Below, piece after piece: positions 54,320-55,353 of a stretch of DNA of 55,353 nt (the stretch's first letter is position 1; each line of letters begins with the position of its first letter). The translations under genes were made by a program, and so were the position numbers. The stretch is from Deltaproteobacteria bacterium (GTDB taxonomy: Bacteria > Desulfobacterota > Desulfobacteria > Desulfobacterales > SpSt-501). The notes beneath the pieces were generated by a model that was given only the letters and a program-made list of their open reading frames with translations, made no database searches and was not told the origin of the DNA. Location of the stretch: positions 1-55,353 of the forward strand of contig JACRCN010000091.1 in NCBI GenBank assembly GCA_016219005.1, read 5' to 3'.

Positions 54320-54634
54320 GCCGACGGCTACTACCTCGATGATCTTTCCGGTTCTGTCTTTAACCGGGGCTTCCACCCAGCGGATTAGAGAAGCAGTGCC
54401 GTCGGGCATCATGGTGGGTTCTATGGTGACCAGGACAGCATCGTTTTCAACGCAGGCTTCAATTTTCTTTTGAACCTGGTTACGATTTTTTTCAGGAGTC
54501 GTTTCAAGGCATGACCGGCCGATCACCTGCTCCGGCCTGACGTTATAAAAACGACAATATTCCTCGTTGACGGACTTCCGCGTGAAAAACGGGGGGTCCA
54601 CATAATAGGTAACCATGATCGCCTTATCCAACAT
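54269..54634 (-). CDS. Single-PAS-domain protein
   Basis: 121 residues with AGGAGG 8 bases before the ATG. The whole protein is one PAS domain: FFTRKSVNEEYCRFYNVRPE, QVIGRSCLETTPEKNR and LIRWVEAPVKDRTGKIIEVV, followed by a charged end. No output domain is fused, so it would act through a partner. No kinase is next to it here. Confidence 0.85.
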   Translation of the reverse strand: MLDKAIMVTYYVDPPFFTRKSVNEEYCRFYNVRPEQVIGRSCLETTPEKNRNQVQKKIEACVENDAVLVTIEPTMMPDGTASLIRWVEAPVKDRTGKIIEVVAVGLPLQDRRGKKDRRQTV

Positions 54635-54763
54635 AGAAAAAAACCTCCTATGTTTGATTCAATCGGCTTCATATACGCAAAATCTAGGTAGTTCAAGAAA
54701 AAATAACCGTAGATTCCAAAATGGAGCATATTCTGAGCAAGTGACGGTTCAAGGTGGAGATAG

Positions 54764-54943
54764 ATGGCTCGATCCGATCTCATGAAATTCTGGAAGCTGT
54801 TGGCAGATGCCAAGTTCACCGGCAGCCCGTCCAAGCTCACCGAGGATAAAGTGCGTCAGATGGCGACGGCTATCGGGCTGTTTGAACCGGAGACCGAGGC
54901 GGCGCTCCGGGGGTGGCGGGTGTTTCAGAAGGACAATGAATAG
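54764..54943 (+). CDS. Small hypothetical protein (59 aa)
   Basis: Starts MARSDLMKFWKLLADAKFTG with GGTGGAGA upstream and ends in WRVFQKDNE. It looks like a compact helical protein (KLTEDKVRQMATAIGLF, then PETEAALRGW). I do not recognise a named family, but the balanced composition and the ribosome site make it a likely gene. It is divergent from the PAS gene. Confidence 0.5.
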   Translation: MARSDLMKFWKLLADAKFTGSPSKLTEDKVRQMATAIGLFEPETEAALRGWRVFQKDNE

Positions 54944-54976
54944 CAGATCCCATCCATGGGGTTCACCGCTACGCTT

Positions 54977-55156
54977 TTATTGGATCAGGCATGCGTCGAT
55001 CGTGACAACCTTGCATACAGCATACCGAAGTTCGCTGGATTCCGGATCGTTACTCTTGCAGGAATCACTTTGCTTTCTGGACGCGAAGAAGGCAAACGCG
55101 AAAAGGCCGGCGGTTGCCCCAATGATTAACCCTACGGTCAGGCCTATCCAGAACAT
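54977..55156 (-). CDS. Small single-span membrane protein (59 aa)
   Basis: The ATG at 55156 has a perfect AGGAGGTG upstream. Residues 1-25 are one transmembrane helix (MFWIGLTVGLIIGATAG, LFAFAFFASRK), like DUF3789-type small proteins. The C-terminal part is polar with two Cys (SDSCKSN and YAVCKVV). A longer frame upstream is the transposase region, not part of this gene. Confidence 0.6.
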   Translation of the reverse strand: MFWIGLTVGLIIGATAGLFAFAFFASRKQSDSCKSNDPESSELRYAVCKVVTIDACLIQ

Positions 55157-55223
55157 TTTCGCACCTCCTGTGAAGTTTGGCGGAAATTTTCTGGTTGGGA
55201 CGCATGCAAAGCTAGAGGCCATC

Positions 55224-55353
55224 TCAAAAAAACCGAAGCAGTATAATTGCACAACCAAGCTGTAAGAGGCCCAGAAAGTTTTCCGCATGATATTCGTAGC
55301 GAACCACCAAGCGTCTGAAGTTCTGGAGCCAGGCAAAAAGCCGCTCGACCTTC
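55224..55353 (-). mobile_element. IS5-type transposase, C-terminal end (cut by window edge)
   Basis: The minus strand from the right edge encodes [20 protein letters not shown] then [19 protein letters not shown] and RFF-stop at 55224, the standard C-terminus of IS5-family DDE transposases, including the YEYHAENF motif. The rest of the element lies outside the window. The terminal inverted repeat, expected somewhere in 55157-55223, could not be fixed. Confidence 0.85.

Overview
The window looks like chromosomal DNA from a G+C-rich, probably anaerobic bacterium of the Desulfobacterota (deltaproteobacterial) type. This is inference from gene content: a very large BcrA/HgdC-type activase, a tripartite tricarboxylate transporter (TTT) catabolic cluster, a Tat-exported molybdenum hydroxylase, and hybrid chemotaxis/PAS signalling proteins. 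No rRNA or tRNA gene and no CRISPR array was seen. Genes are mostly in short operons with clear Shine-Dalgarno sequences.

Layout. 1-4879 (minus): the long N-terminal part of a CheB-CheR-PAS-GAF-histidine kinase hybrid, cut by the left edge. 5368-9222: a permease, RpiR regulator and N-acyl-D-amino-acid deacylase, transcribed together from a recognisable promoter/operator region. 9223-11953: a PEBP-family protein with two credible starts, a class III aminotransferase, and a PAS-GGDEF gene that has lost its middle. 12007-15956 (minus): a three-subunit molybdenum hydroxylase resembling periplasmic PaoABC, with a Tat signal on the 2Fe-2S subunit and a Cys-rich insert in the FAD subunit. 16481-20725: a 1414-residue activase of the 2-hydroxyacyl-CoA dehydratase / benzoyl-CoA reductase type with no reductase or dehydratase subunits beside it.

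20953-33624 is a run of small, mostly metabolic or stress-related genes: a SAM methyltransferase, DCC protein, CapA-like phosphoesterase, secreted intradiol-dioxygenase-like protein, Tat-signal aldo/keto reductase with an NTP/NDP-exchanger-like permease, DUF1579, DinB, HD hydrolase, PPOX/Nim-like protein, HbpS/GlcG-like protein, nitroreductase, SDR and OsmC.

33641-41491 is visibly more AT-rich and mosaic. An 85-bp direct repeat (two mismatches between copies) brackets a chimeric ORF whose first ~53 residues come from a class III nucleotide cyclase and whose remainder is a secreted glycosidase-like protein. Next come a DNA methyltransferase carrying a block of zinc ribbons, a translationally coupled PD-(D/E)XK nuclease, and a scar joining RhuM and Mrr gene fragments. 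This reads as a small defence or recombination island.

41687-50100 returns to G+C-rich DNA: a lipoprotein, a Fic protein, then a GntR regulator, a DUF6282-like hydrolase, TctC/TctB/TctA transporter genes, a small membrane protein and a zinc alcohol dehydrogenase. Two diverged copies of a ~144-bp repeat flank this catabolic cluster, and a perfect 13+1+13 palindrome lies upstream of the dehydrogenase. 50334-53966 is an envelope operon: two paralogous secreted Gly/Tyr-rich proteins, a glycine-zipper lipoprotein and a FecR-like/DUF6600-like secreted protein. The right end holds a PAS protein, two 59-residue genes and the C-terminus of an IS5-type transposase running off the edge.
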